Both the position numbers and the translations under genes were made by a program. 64,000 nt of DNA from Candidatus Nitrospira neomarina (GTDB lineage Bacteria > Nitrospirota > Nitrospiria > Nitrospirales > UBA8639): positions 3,527,001 to 3,591,000 of the forward strand of contig NZ_CP116968.1 in NCBI RefSeq assembly GCF_032051675.1, read 5' to 3'. Below, piece by piece: positions 9,040 through 18,918 of the stretch. The notes below the pieces were generated by a model. That model saw nothing but the letters and a program-made list of their open reading frames with translations. It was not told the DNA's origin and did not search any database. Within the stretch, counting starts at the first letter, position 1. Each line of letters opens with the position of its first letter.

Positions 9040-10283
9040 GAAACAGTCTACTCTCCATAATCAGAAAAATGGTTATTGAAAAATTGACCCTCAGAAGCTC
9101 GTAAAAACGCTATATAGTGGGTAAATACTTATATTCATCAAGTTAAGGGATGATTGTTCAAAAAAACCATTCTTGTGGCCTAAAGAGTTCCTTGAGGCAT
9201 ACAAGCAAGAGTTGTTCCGTATTGAATCTAATCGGAAGCAAGAATCACTGTCTGTAAAAAAAAAGTTAAAAAAACGAACCACTGGGGGGACCGTAACCGA
9301 TAGCGGCCGTTCAGATTACGCGTAGGTCCCATTAAGCCAAGGTTGAGAAATTTAAGCGAGACCTCATGTCCTCGGTTGGCTCATCCTGTGAAACACGCTG
9401 TTTTCTGACGTCGGTAGGGTAAATGGTGATGGTGATAGTCGGGACAATTCTGCCCTACAAAGCCATCGTCCCCTAATTAATGGGAGACCGCTTTTGAGCA
9501 ACTGCCGGTGGGGTAAGAAGTTTGATCTCCATTGGATCCCTATGGGGTTTTAGATGGTTGTCAGCGTTTTTGCCTTTTTTCTCTCCTCCTATAATGAGCC
9601 GAAAGGCTTATAAAAACCATAGTCTTTGCATTTTTTTGGGGAATAACGAGGGTTATTCGGATATTTTATACATGATTCCTCGTAATCCATGCTGCAACCG
9701 ATCATTCTTAGAAAGAGGGAAGTTAGATTATGGTTCCTTATTCTAGCGGCTGAGTGGGCAACTCGATTGGGTGTCATGAAGCATAAATGTATCAATGGGT
9801 CGATCATAGCGATGATGAATTTTCCAGAGTTCAACTCACAACTATTATATGGAAGGATGGCAATTCGGGGATGTTCGTCTGGCTAAATATCGTACACAAG
9901 CTCTATCCCCGCTACACTTACACTTGTTTCTGAAGGAATGCAAATAACACTCCAAATACATAGCCGTCAACACCTTTAATATAATAACCCTGGGCAAGAG
10001 TTCATTGAAGATCTTCTTAGCATGGCCTAGATTTTTTGGCCACACGGGCAAACCAAGTTAACCTTGTAGAAAATACTCGGGATTCAATTGGTCTATTGCA
10101 AGGTGTAAATCGATAACACCATAGATTGATTTTACTGCTTCAAACCTGGCATCTTTAAAATTTGAAGGAAAGTAAAAGCGGTTAAATCCTACAAGTTTCA
10201 TCTCCAGAACAACCAATGATTTTTGAGGCACCGAAATTCCTGGACATTTCCCCCCCTGTTCTCTTTCGAGGGAGTACCCGCAT
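9040..10283. other. Non-coding gap of about 1.2 kb
   Basis: This gap separates divergent genes (HAD on -, phosphatase-fold protein on +) and should carry promoters for both, but I cannot pick a convincing -35/-10 pair. Open frames at 9091-9282, 9522-9746, 9589-9834, 9689-9886 and 9845-10051 resemble no family and overlap each other on both strands. A GAGGGAG ribosome binding site at 10268-10274 serves the next gene. Confidence 0.5.
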
Positions 10284-11843
10284 GTGCCAGAGCCAGGGTT
10301 ACATCTGTCTGATCTGTTCTGTCATAGAATGCAAAACATGATTGCGGCTATCTCTTTAGAGGCCCCAGCGCTGCCCCTCATCCATCAGTTAATCGCTGAC
10401 AACCGAATGCCAAATCTCGCGGCTCTTCAACGAGAAGGCGAGGTCGTCAGCCTCGACCCCCCATTTCTCGATGGAGCAGTTTACGCCACCCTCTATACAG
10501 GTCAGCATCTGTCAGAGCACGGCATTTATTCCCTGTTTACCTGGTCTGCTCCCGAGCAAAGGCTTCGACTGTCTCACGAACTCCTATCAGATGAGACTCT
10601 TTTTCAACGCCTGGACCGAGCAGGCAAACGAGTCCTTGCCATCGATCCACCCGAACATCCCATACAAGATCTGACCAATGGTACTGTGGTGAGTGGATGT
10701 CAGTTTCGATCTCGCGTCCACTTGGCTAAGTGGGCGCGTCCTCCGAGCTTGGGCAAGGAACTCTTAAAACATCTTGGCAAGACGCCTAGAGGTGAGGAGA
10801 CCTTTGGTCAACCATCGCAGCACCATCTCCTCCACCTGCGGAAAATTCTCCTGCAGGCGCCTAGCCGCCTAGCAAGCGTGGTTGAACGATTGATGGAAGA
10901 GAGGGCTCCCGATGTCCTCTGGTTGCACATGGCTGCGATCCACCTTGCGGGTCATCAGCTTTGGGATCCAGCGTCCGTCGACGTCATCGGGCACTCACCA
11001 ACAGGATCGGCTCTGCTGAAGGAATCCTTAATTGACGTATATCTGGCAGCCGACGCAGCACTCGGTCGAATCATAAAAATTCTGCCAGACAATGCAGATC
11101 TTCTTGTGTTCTGGGCTAAGGGAATGGGTCCGGAAACATGTCGGTCCGATCTTTTTCCCGAAATGTTGGACCGGATTCTGACCCCTCCCTCCGCGGTCTG
11201 CACATCATCAGGAAATGATATTTTGACGAAACTGCGTGCGATTGTCCCCACCTCGCTTCGATCTAAAGTTGCAGATGCCTTACCGGATTCACTTTCGCTC
11301 CAACTCACAGCTCGATTGGGGACGATCGGGAAAGACTGGAAAGCGGTACGGGCCTTTTCGCTACCTTCAGATGGCCCTGGATTGGTTCGGCTCAACATCC
11401 GCGGGCGTGAGCGGAATGGGATTGTCACCGAATCCGAAGCAAAAGTGCTCTGCGACGAGATCGCCAAGGGCCTCCGAACCTTTAGCGACATCGATGGGAA
11501 AGAGTGCATCGCAGGCATTGAACGACCCGGAGACCATTTACCTCCGGGGCAGAAACTAGATAGGCTTCCCGATCTGGTTATCCGATGGACTGGTGAACCA
11601 TCTACTAACCTGCGTGGCGTGGCTTCCCCGGTGTACGGCACAATTTTGCGCGGAGGTGCGGGATCAGGACGGTCGGGAAACCACATACCAGGCGCCGGCG
11701 CAATCATCGTCCCACGATCGGGAACGTATCACGCAATCAATGGCCGAAACCCACATCTGGTTGATCTGAGTGCGACGGTCTGTGCAGCAGCGGACGTGCC
11801 CCACAAGGACCTTCCCGGCCAGTCACTTCTCGCATATCGATGA
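10284..11843 (+). CDS. Alkaline-phosphatase-fold protein with degraded active site
   Basis: A 519-residue protein related to the type I phosphodiesterase/nucleotide pyrophosphatase branch of the alkaline phosphatase superfamily. The fold markers remain: PNLAALQREG, TLYTGQHLSEHGIYSLF and a C-terminal SGNHIPGAGAIIV followed by DLSATVCAAADVPHKDLPGQSLL. Several metal and nucleophile positions look lost: the usual GLDGA is SLEAP, the usual PPLTP nucleophile region reads PPFLDGA, and the usual SDHG reads WAKG. Members of this family near glycan loci are often annotated as alkaline phosphatase family proteins. Start: GTG at 10284 with GAGGGAG nine bases upstream; ATGs at 10329 and 10338 lack such a site. 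It may be a binding or regulatory pseudo-enzyme; activity is doubtful. Confidence 0.7.
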   Translation: MPEPGLHLSDLFCHRMQNMIAAISLEAPALPLIHQLIADNRMPNLAALQREGEVVSLDPPFLDGAVYATLYTGQHLSEHGIYSLFTWSAPEQRLRLSHELLSDETLFQRLDRAGKRVLAIDPPEHPIQDLTNGTVVSGCQFRSRVHLAKWARPPSLGKELLKHLGKTPRGEETFGQPSQHHLLHLRKILLQAPSRLASVVERLMEERAPDVLWLHMAAIHLAGHQLWDPASVDVIGHSPTGSALLKESLIDVYLAADAALGRIIKILPDNADLLVFWAKGMGPETCRSDLFPEMLDRILTPPSAVCTSSGNDILTKLRAIVPTSLRSKVADALPDSLSLQLTARLGTIGKDWKAVRAFSLPSDGPGLVRLNIRGRERNGIVTESEAKVLCDEIAKGLRTFSDIDGKECIAGIERPGDHLPPGQKLDRLPDLVIRWTGEPSTNLRGVASPVYGTILRGGAGSGRSGNHIPGAGAIIVPRSGTYHAINGRNPHLVDLSATVCAAADVPHKDLPGQSLLAYR

Positions 11844-11921
11844 GAACATGGAGTGATGGAGATCCAACCGAATCACCCAGCTCAACCCAAAGTAAAAACA
11901 GTTTCCTAGAGTGAATCTCCA

Positions 11922-11998
11922 CCCAGCAAGCTAGTGGGCATCTTTCATTTGTATTATCCCATCACATTTCCGCATTTCTTCCCTCAGCAAGCTGAGGG
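11922..11998. repeat. Two tandem hairpins sharing the core CAGCAAGCT
   Basis: Between the phosphatase-fold gene and the first GT4 gene lie two short palindromes with the same inner sequence: CCCAGCAAGCTAGTGGG at 11922-11938 and CCCTCAGCAAGCTGAGGG at 11981-11998. The second is a perfect 8-base inverted repeat with two central bases. Neither has a following T-run, so termination is uncertain. The second lies about 20 bases before the GT4 start and could affect its translation. Confidence 0.4.
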
Positions 11999-12016
11999 GT
12001 ATCCTGTCCTGTTCTT

Positions 12017-13192
12017 ATGAAAAGAATAAAGATATTGTTTGTCTATCTTGGTTTTTACCGGGATGCCGGAGCGGAACAAACTCCCCTGGGCCTTGCCGAG
12101 GAACTTGATCGGAAGCGCTTCAGTTTCGAGATGGTGACCCTGATGCCGACCACCTCCACAATCGGCGCTGCGATGCAGGCAACCGGTTGCACCATTCACG
12201 AGCTCGGACTTGGCATTCCCCGTCTCACAGACCCGATCGGCATCATCAAGGTTATCAAAGCCTTGTATCAGACCTTTCGCCGGCTCAGACCCGACATTGT
12301 TCAGACGCAATCGGGGTTTTGCAACGTGTGGGCCCGTTTGGCGGCCAAATTGGCGCATGTTCCCGTCATCATCGCGACTTTGAATTTTGGTGGGGAGCCA
12401 AAACCGCGATGGTTTCTGCGGCCGGTTATGCGGGCCATGCATCACTGGTTGTCGAGGAGCACCACCGCCTACGTCTGTGTCGCTGAGCATTTGGTGAAGG
12501 AACAGTTACAGCCCTACGAATGGGATCGTGCTGAAATCATCGATGGCTTTTTCGACCTGCATCGTTTTCTTGCGGGCCGCACCGATTTGCCGGAAATCCG
12601 GGCGCTAACCGATCCCGCGCATCCAGTACTCGGCATTGTCGCAAGGCTCGAATACGATAAGGGGCATAGGGTGGCGATCACGGCCATGCGGAAAATCGTC
12701 GATGCGATACCCGGCGCTCAACTCAAGATCATCGGTGCGGGCAGCTTGGAACGAGAACTCAGGGATCAAGTTGTGGCACTGCGACTCATGGAACACGTCG
12801 AGTTTACCGGTCACCAGACTCAGATTTGTGAGATCATGTCCACTCTGGACCTGTTATTGATCCCTTCATACAACGAAGCGTTTGCTAGGGTCGCGTTGGA
12901 GTCGATTGCCGCCGGGGTACCGTTATTGGGGAGCCGCAGCGGTGCATTCCCCCGAATTCTTGACAACGGGAAATACGGGGAGTTGGTGCCCCCCGCCGAT
13001 CCTGACGTGTTATCAGAGGCGGCCCTCAAGATTATCGCTAACCCGGCCCCAGCATTGGTGAGGTTGAAGGAAGCTCGAGCGACTGTGCTCAAGCGATTTA
13101 CCAAAGAGGAAAGTGCCAGGCGTTACGCTCGTCTGTATCTGCGTTTAGCTGAAAATTTTGAGGGGAAAATTAAAGACACTTCTAGTAAATAA
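12017..13192 (+). CDS. GT4 glycosyltransferase, tandem copy 1
   Basis: A 391-residue GT-B fold glycosyltransferase of family 4. The N-terminal half has LGFYRDAGAEQTPLGLAEEL, the typical start with an acceptor-binding glycine-rich loop. The C-terminal half has GIVARLEYDKGHRVAI (residues about 215-230) and the nucleotide-sugar motif NEAFARVALE with the E-x7-E pair, followed by AGVPLLGSRSGAFPRIL. It is a close paralog of the gene at 13834-14976; by eye about four of five residues agree, and matching starts at the first codon. No good ribosome binding site is visible, only a hairpin about 20 bases upstream. Donor and acceptor sugars cannot be inferred. A role in surface polysaccharide assembly follows from context. 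Confidence 0.88.
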   Translation: MKRIKILFVYLGFYRDAGAEQTPLGLAEELDRKRFSFEMVTLMPTTSTIGAAMQATGCTIHELGLGIPRLTDPIGIIKVIKALYQTFRRLRPDIVQTQSGFCNVWARLAAKLAHVPVIIATLNFGGEPKPRWFLRPVMRAMHHWLSRSTTAYVCVAEHLVKEQLQPYEWDRAEIIDGFFDLHRFLAGRTDLPEIRALTDPAHPVLGIVARLEYDKGHRVAITAMRKIVDAIPGAQLKIIGAGSLERELRDQVVALRLMEHVEFTGHQTQICEIMSTLDLLLIPSYNEAFARVALESIAAGVPLLGSRSGAFPRILDNGKYGELVPPADPDVLSEAALKIIANPAPALVRLKEARATVLKRFTKEESARRYARLYLRLAENFEGKIKDTSSK

Positions 13193-13833
13193 TCATTTCC
13201 TGGCTCAAGTGGTTGGCCCTATTGCAGACCAACGGTAAAATGATGGCACCCGTCACCATTTTCTGCAGTAATGCATTATCCAGATAAAAGGCCTTGAACG
13301 TGCTGGCCTCTGGCCTTTTCAAGTCAGTTATTCGAGTTATTTTGAATGGCACACGGACCTTGGGATGGAGAACGACTGGAATTAGACCAACCGGGTTTCA
13401 CGAAAGTTCTATGTTAACGTATGTCATCTCTATTGCTGGGGGAAAGAGAGTAATGGACGAGACCCGCAACTCAGCCCTGAGCGTAAAGAGGCTCATGCCG
13501 GAGGTGCACAACACACTCCTCAGGGAGGAAGGTCTGGGAAATGCTTATGTAACGAGATCGACCCCAATCCTGGTTTCTTCTGAAGATTTCTTTTAAAAAT
13601 ATGGAACATGAGTTGATTTCTAAACGGTCACGCTACCTCTTGATACAAATCCATACTCATAGGTGATTCTGATCTATCGGCTCAGAGATTGGTCCCTCCC
13701 ACTTCCCTCATTGATCCTCCTTTCCCTGTTTCGATAAAAAACTATATCTTATTTATTCACGTGGATTTTTACCCTTATGATGCTCTTTTATTTTAGGAAT
13801 TGAGACCAAAACATCCCGGTAGTTTCGGCTAGA
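13193..13833. other. 640-base spacer between tandem GT4 copies
   Basis: No supported gene. A 100-codon frame at 13294-13596 has no recognisable domain and no convincing ribosome binding site. The spacer does not obviously repeat the sequence upstream of copy 1; similarity between the two glycosyltransferase loci begins only at their start codons. Confidence 0.5.
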
Positions 13834-14976
13834 ATGAAAAAAATTAAAGTATTGTATGCCTATCTTGGTTTTTACCGCGATGCCGGTGGGGAACACTCTC
13901 CGTTGGGCCTTGCCGAGGAACTTGATCCCGAACGCTTCAGTTTTGAGATGGTGACTTTGATGCCAACCACCTCTACAATCGGCGTTGCGGTACAAGCAAC
14001 CGGTTGCACCATCCATGAGCTCGGACTTGGCATTCCCCGCCTCACGGAACCACTCGGCATTCTCAAGGTTATCAAAGCTTTTTATCAGACCTTCCGCAGA
14101 ATTCAACCGGACATTGTTCAAACACAATCAGGCTTTTGCAACGTCTGGGCTCGCCTGGCAGCCAAATTAGCGGGCGTGCCCGTCATTATCATGACGGTGA
14201 ATTTTGATGAACCAAAACCCCGATGGTTTCTGCGGCCGCTAATGGGTGCTGTGCACTACTGGTTGGCAACGAGCACGAACGCCTACGTCTGTATCGCCGA
14301 ACATTTGATAAAGGAACAGTTGCGGCCCTACGAATGGGGTCGTGCCGAAATCATTGACCAATTTTTCGATCTAAACCGCTTTCTGGCGGGCCGCACTAGT
14401 TTGCCGGAAATCCGAGCCCTAACCGATCCCGCCCATCCAGTACTCGGCATTATCGGACGGCTCGAATACGAAAAAGGGCATAAGGTGGCAATCGCTGCCA
14501 TGCGGAATATCATCGATGCGATACCCGGCGCTCGCCTTCAGATCGTCGGTGCCGGCAGCTTGGAACAAGAACTCAGAAATCAAGTCCTGGCATTGGGGCT
14601 CTCCGACCACGTCGAATTCTCTGGTCACCGAACTCAGATTTGCGAGATCATGTCCCATATGGACCTGGTGGTGATCCCTTCATACAATGAGGCATTCGGT
14701 TTAGTGGTGTTAGAGTCGATTGTGGCCGGGGTACCCTTATTGGGAAGTCGTAGCGGTGCATTCCCAAGAATTCTCGACCATGGCAAATACGGTACCTTGA
14801 TCGACCCATCCGATCCTGACGCCTTGGCAGAAGCTGCCATCGATATGATCCGTAACCCGGCCCCAGCATTGGTGAGGTTAAAGGAAGCTCGAGCGACTGT
14901 TCTCAAGCGATATACCAAAGAGGAAAGCGCCCGCCGACACGCTCGCCTATATATGCGTTTAACCGAAAATTCTTAG
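13834..14976 (+). CDS. GT4 glycosyltransferase, tandem copy 2
   Basis: A 380-residue GT4 glycosyltransferase, close paralog of the preceding gene. Conserved landmarks: LGFYRDAGGEHSPLGLAEEL near the N-terminus, GIIGRLEYEKGHKVAI in the nucleotide-binding domain and NEAFGLVVLE as the E-x7-E donor-sugar motif, the more canonical form of the two copies (copy 1 has ARVA instead of GLVV). It lacks about 11 C-terminal residues of copy 1. Differences cluster in the putative acceptor part (for example GGEPKPRW versus DEPKPRW and GFFDLHRF versus QFFDLNRF), so the two may use different acceptors. The ribosome binding site is weak. Followed by a GT2 gene on the same strand. Confidence 0.88.
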   Translation: MKKIKVLYAYLGFYRDAGGEHSPLGLAEELDPERFSFEMVTLMPTTSTIGVAVQATGCTIHELGLGIPRLTEPLGILKVIKAFYQTFRRIQPDIVQTQSGFCNVWARLAAKLAGVPVIIMTVNFDEPKPRWFLRPLMGAVHYWLATSTNAYVCIAEHLIKEQLRPYEWGRAEIIDQFFDLNRFLAGRTSLPEIRALTDPAHPVLGIIGRLEYEKGHKVAIAAMRNIIDAIPGARLQIVGAGSLEQELRNQVLALGLSDHVEFSGHRTQICEIMSHMDLVVIPSYNEAFGLVVLESIVAGVPLLGSRSGAFPRILDHGKYGTLIDPSDPDALAEAAIDMIRNPAPALVRLKEARATVLKRYTKEESARRHARLYMRLTENS

Positions 14977-15092
14977 GTAAAATTGCGAAAAAAATTCCAT
15001 TAAGTAATAATTGTCTGGTCTGGGGGTAGGATTTAAGAGGTAAAGCATTCAAATTCGATCTTTTGTATAACAAAGCAACTGGAGGTATACAC

Positions 15093-16061
15093 ATGCTTGA
15101 TAATGAATGCTCTGGAACTGGCCACAATTCCGAGCCTGTGGTTAGTGTGCTGATTGTGGCCGACCATGACACAGATCGCCATGCAGAACTCGCGGATCTC
15201 CGCAGTTGCCTTCAAGCACTTGCCGCACAGAAAGTGGACGAACCCGTCGAGTTTCTGCTTGTCGAAACGGAAGAGCGTGCCCGAAAGCTTCCACCCGACT
15301 TGCTGGCCGAGTTACCTGGCCTAAAGGTGATCGGAGTGCCCAAAGATGCTACTTACGAGCAGAAGAACGCTGGCGCTCAGGCTGCTCAGGGTAAAATTAT
15401 CGCTCTCTTGGATGCGGACTGCATTCCGGTTCCTGGCTGGCTCAAGTCACTGATCACCACATTTCAGTCCCACCCTCAATATGTTGCAGTGAGCGGCCGC
15501 ACCATGTATGAAGGCAAAACCGCCACCGAACGATGCCTTTCAGTCTTATCCCGCGGCTTTCTCGACCCAGGGAAAGAAGGCCCAACCCGTTTCATTTCCA
15601 ATAACAACTCCGGTTTTCTCAGAAAGGTTTACGAACGGTTCCCGCTCCCGGAAAATGAAGGCCCTTATGCAGCGCAACTACAATCTGCTGCCATCATGCG
15701 GGACGGAGGCCGTTTTCTCTTTCAGCCAGCCATGACTGTGATACACGACTTCGAGGGCTGGTCCATGGAACGCGATATTCGGTGCCATATCGGCTGGGCC
15801 ACTATCCGAATCCGTCAGCTTGATCCTGGATTACGATTCAGCTGGCTCCTACGGCTCGGACAGGGTTCAATTCCTTTATTTTACATAGGTAGAGTTCTTG
15901 AGAGCTTGGGGACGTGTTTTCGAGTCGGCCAACAATACGGTCTGCGGCTGACCGACTATCCAGTCGCAGTGGCACTCACGCTTTGGATACATTTCCTCGA
16001 AATCAATGGCATGCTGTTAGCATTCCGTCACCAGCGAGTAGACAAAACGAAATATCGCTGA
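15093..16061 (+). CDS. GT2 glycosyltransferase
   Basis: A GT-A fold family 2 glycosyltransferase of 322 residues. I use the ATG at 15093, preceded by GGAGGT at 15081-15086, rather than a TTG at 15063. The domain shows EPVVSVLIVADHD at the N-terminus, a degenerate first strand region, YEQKNAGAQAAQGKIIALLDADC with the metal-binding DAD at about residues 107-109, and an acceptor region around NNNSGFLRKVYERF. The C-terminal part has weak hydrophobic segments, suggesting membrane association. It ends five bases before the next glycosyltransferase, so the two are likely co-transcribed and translationally coupled. Confidence 0.85.
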   Translation: MLDNECSGTGHNSEPVVSVLIVADHDTDRHAELADLRSCLQALAAQKVDEPVEFLLVETEERARKLPPDLLAELPGLKVIGVPKDATYEQKNAGAQAAQGKIIALLDADCIPVPGWLKSLITTFQSHPQYVAVSGRTMYEGKTATERCLSVLSRGFLDPGKEGPTRFISNNNSGFLRKVYERFPLPENEGPYAAQLQSAAIMRDGGRFLFQPAMTVIHDFEGWSMERDIRCHIGWATIRIRQLDPGLRFSWLLRLGQGSIPLFYIGRVLESLGTCFRVGQQYGLRLTDYPVAVALTLWIHFLEINGMLLAFRHQRVDKTKYR

Positions 16062-16066
16062 CCATT

Positions 16067-17179
16067 ATGGCCAAGCTTTTCATTGCCTCGCTGGTTGATC
16101 CGGCTTCGCACCCGGGTGGTGCAGGAACCTACACTCGCGGACTCCTTGCCGCCCTGGGGAGTAGCCACGTGGTCAATTTGGCAGCTCCTCTTCACCCGCC
16201 CCCCGGCCCATGGTATCGGTCGCGCCAAATAATGTCGTTGGCCCGGTCCTACATTTCTGAGCTTCCAGCATTGACATTATTTACACGTCAACCCGAGTTT
16301 AAGCTGAGAATTCGCAAAATCGCGCGATCCCAGCATTTCGATGCGGCATTGATCAACGGCGGTGACATGTTATGGGCCATCAAGGAATTACCGCCGGAAA
16401 TCCCCACAGTGCTCATCGCGCATAATCTCGAGCACCAGGTGCTGACTCAAAAACTGGCCAACTACCCATTCCTTTCACATGTCCTCAAACGGGAAATTAT
16501 CAAGCAACGTCGTTATGAGATCGAGGGGTTTCGTCGCTCCCGAGGGGTTATATTTCTTTCGGCGGCTGAAATGGCTTGGGGTTGTAACCAGGTCCCAGGA
16601 CTGCGCGCTCTTCATGTTCCGCCGATGTTTACCGATCCTCCTATAGTCCGCCAGCCGAAGCCCAACGGCCATCTACGGCTTGGATTCCTTGCCGATTTCG
16701 CATGGTGGCCCAATCGCCAAAGTTGGAAGTGGCTAATGGATAAGATACTTCCCAAGGTGTGCCGCCCAATCACGGTTCACGTTTTTGGGCGACAGAGTGA
16801 CCAGATACCCACTCGTGGCAGAGTTATTTCCCATGGCTTTGTCCAAAATCTAAGGGAGGTATGGGAACAGGTTGATATCATGGTTTGTCCTATTCACGAA
16901 GGTGCCGGCGTGAATATCAAGCTTGCGGAGAGTCTATATAATCGAATGCCAGTTCTCGCGACCACCCTGGCAGTACGCGGCCTCGAATGCCCATCCGGAC
17001 CTGGCCTGACAATTATGGATAGTGCTGATGAATGGGTTGCCTTCTTAAGTTCCTCCCAGGCTGATCTGCTGGCCGCCGAAGTCCCATCTGAGGAATTAAG
17101 CCGACAATTTTCTCCCGACCGCTATAGGGAAAAGCTGGAAAATTTCCTCACGGAGGTAATCCGAGGCAACCCGAGGTGA
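16067..17179 (+). CDS. GT4-like glycosyltransferase
   Basis: A GT-B glycosyltransferase of 370 residues. The start is the ATG at 16067, giving the canonical beginning MAKLFIASLVDPASHPGGAG with the glycine-rich loop; longer in-frame versions reach back into the preceding gene. The C-terminal domain contains LGFLADFAWWPNRQSWKWL and CPIHEGAGVNIKLAESLYNR, the equivalent of the donor-binding region (GAGVNIKLAES) found in GT4 proteins of the PelF/GumH-like type, followed by MPVLATTLAVRGL. It lies five bases after the GT2 gene and closes the + strand block. Substrates unknown. Confidence 0.83.
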   Translation: MAKLFIASLVDPASHPGGAGTYTRGLLAALGSSHVVNLAAPLHPPPGPWYRSRQIMSLARSYISELPALTLFTRQPEFKLRIRKIARSQHFDAALINGGDMLWAIKELPPEIPTVLIAHNLEHQVLTQKLANYPFLSHVLKREIIKQRRYEIEGFRRSRGVIFLSAAEMAWGCNQVPGLRALHVPPMFTDPPIVRQPKPNGHLRLGFLADFAWWPNRQSWKWLMDKILPKVCRPITVHVFGRQSDQIPTRGRVISHGFVQNLREVWEQVDIMVCPIHEGAGVNIKLAESLYNRMPVLATTLAVRGLECPSGPGLTIMDSADEWVAFLSSSQADLLAAEVPSEELSRQFSPDRYREKLENFLTEVIRGNPR

Positions 17180-17448
17180 AGGACCTTTAAAATTGGAACC
17201 TTTTCGAATGTACCCGCACACGGAGGGGAGAATCTCAAACCAATCAAGACACCCTGACAGATCTTCTCACTTAAGATTACAATCAAACCCTTATAAGATT
17301 ATTGCCGACCTCTTTCCCCTGCTTAGCCCATGCAGCTGAAAGCTTGAAGAGCAGAAAGTGGCGTGCTCTGCCACGGAACACATTTAACGTTCCCCTAGAA
17401 GAGCCTTGATTCATTCTCCCTCGATTGGCCTTTGAACCGAACTCACAT

Positions 17449-18918
17449 TTACTTCTGTTGTTCGATAGGTACGGTTCTTCGTCTTAAAAACGAACGGGTG
17501 AGTGCAATTTCGTCGTAACTGAATTCCCGCAAGACCAGATATGCCAGAATAATCACCACTCCGATTACCCCAATCTTTATCACGAGCAGAAGTCCCGCGG
17601 TTGGCCACATCACTGCCATGGTATAGGCTAGTACGCTGATGACGGCGCTACGCCACAACGTACCAATTGGCGGGGAAATTGCCCAAAGCCGATAGATCGC
17701 AAACACGGAAGCCAAGGCACCAATTCCCTGACACAGTGCTGTCACCATGGCAGCGCCCAGGGCATCGAATCTTGGGATCATCACCAAGTTCCCGATCACT
17801 ACCAGCAAGACCAGCGGGATACTTAAATACAAGGTGAATAGTGGAGCACCTGAAGCCGTCGCAATGACCACGGCTACTGAGACCATCACAAATGCGATGG
17901 CTCCCATAATCAACACCCCCAGTATTGGACCAGCAAGCTCGAAAGACTGGCCAAAGACTAATGTAACAATCTCAGGAGCAGCGCCCGCGACGAGAGCTCC
18001 AAACGGGAATAACCCCACCACCATTCTCATTGCACCAAATCCCATGCTTTTTGCCTGATCAGTTTTCCCCTCAAAAAGCAGACGGCTCACCGTCGAGAGT
18101 AACAGCGGGGAAAAAGATGCCCCAAACAGACCGGGAATAATCGACAAATTCTGGGCCGCACCATAGACTCCTGCCTGCTCCAGGGTTCCGCCAAGGATTT
18201 TCAGCATAACCAAGCCCATGCTGGAAAAAATTAGGAACAATATGGATGAGACACACAGGAGGATACCGAAGTCATAAAATGGGCGTATGGGAATGACAAT
18301 TTTGCCAAAGAAGGGAGGCCTGACATATCGACGGGTGATAGCGAGTTCGACCAGGGCCGCCCCAAGACTTCCCAGTATAGCGCCAGAAACAGACAGGCCC
18401 ATTTCAACCAGCAACAGAATCAACAGCAGCCTGGCAATCCAACGGTAGGCATTAGTCACGGCTTTCTGCCGAAAACTACCAATTCCCACGAGGATGCTCT
18501 GGTGGGCTTGAGTCAGGCTACTGATTGGGATGTGGAGAGAATAGAGGGCGAGATAGGGCGCAAGCAACGGTTCGTCGAGGAGCCAGGCGAGAGGAAATGA
18601 CAGCAGTCCTAGTAACACCCCTCCGCCAACCCCTGCTACAAATTGCAACCGTATGAGGGTGCTACCAACTGGCAGCCAGTTTTTCGCTTCCCCAATAAAC
18701 TTAATCGCCGGACGAGCAAAAAATGAGTTGATCCCGAGCTCCACCCATCCAAACAACGTTGCAGAGAGGACCAATAAGCCATAACCATCCGTACCGAGTC
18801 GTCGGGTGAGGAACCCGGCGGTAATGAGGCCCGTAAGGGGAAACAGGAGCCCGGCGAGAAAGACTCGGACTGTCCCATCAACAAGATGACGGCCTGGTTG
18901 GGACGACAAGGGACTCAC
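17449..18918 (-). CDS. wzx: Polysaccharide flippase, Wzx/MATE-like
   Basis: A 489-residue membrane protein with about 12-14 transmembrane segments, matching the polysaccharide biosynthesis/oligosaccharide flippase (Wzx, MOP superfamily) family in length and in its opening (FLAGLLFPLTGLITAGFLTRRLGTDGYGLL, shown here only as the landmark GFLTRRLGTDGYG). Wzx proteins move undecaprenyl-diphosphate-linked repeat units from the cytoplasmic to the periplasmic face of the inner membrane. The GTG start overlaps the TGA of the SGNH gene by 4 bases, indicating translational coupling. It is the last gene of the - strand polysaccharide block and converges with the GT4 gene. No Wzy-like polymerase is seen nearby. 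Confidence 0.85.
   Translation of the reverse strand: MSPLSSQPGRHLVDGTVRVFLAGLLFPLTGLITAGFLTRRLGTDGYGLLVLSATLFGWVELGINSFFARPAIKFIGEAKNWLPVGSTLIRLQFVAGVGGGVLLGLLSFPLAWLLDEPLLAPYLALYSLHIPISSLTQAHQSILVGIGSFRQKAVTNAYRWIARLLLILLLVEMGLSVSGAILGSLGAALVELAITRRYVRPPFFGKIVIPIRPFYDFGILLCVSSILFLIFSSMGLVMLKILGGTLEQAGVYGAAQNLSIIPGLFGASFSPLLLSTVSRLLFEGKTDQAKSMGFGAMRMVVGLFPFGALVAGAAPEIVTLVFGQSFELAGPILGVLIMGAIAFVMVSVAVVIATASGAPLFTLYLSIPLVLLVVIGNLVMIPRFDALGAAMVTALCQGIGALASVFAIYRLWAISPPIGTLWRSAVISVLAYTMAVMWPTAGLLLVIKIGVIGVVIILAYLVLREFSYDEIALTRSFLRRRTVPIEQQK

Noticed and set aside
10955..11707. 250-codon open frame on the - strand
   Set aside because: Antisense to the alkaline-phosphatase-fold gene, Ser/Arg/Pro-rich without any domain.
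13294..13596. 100-codon frame between the GT4 copies
   Set aside because: No recognisable domain or translation signal.
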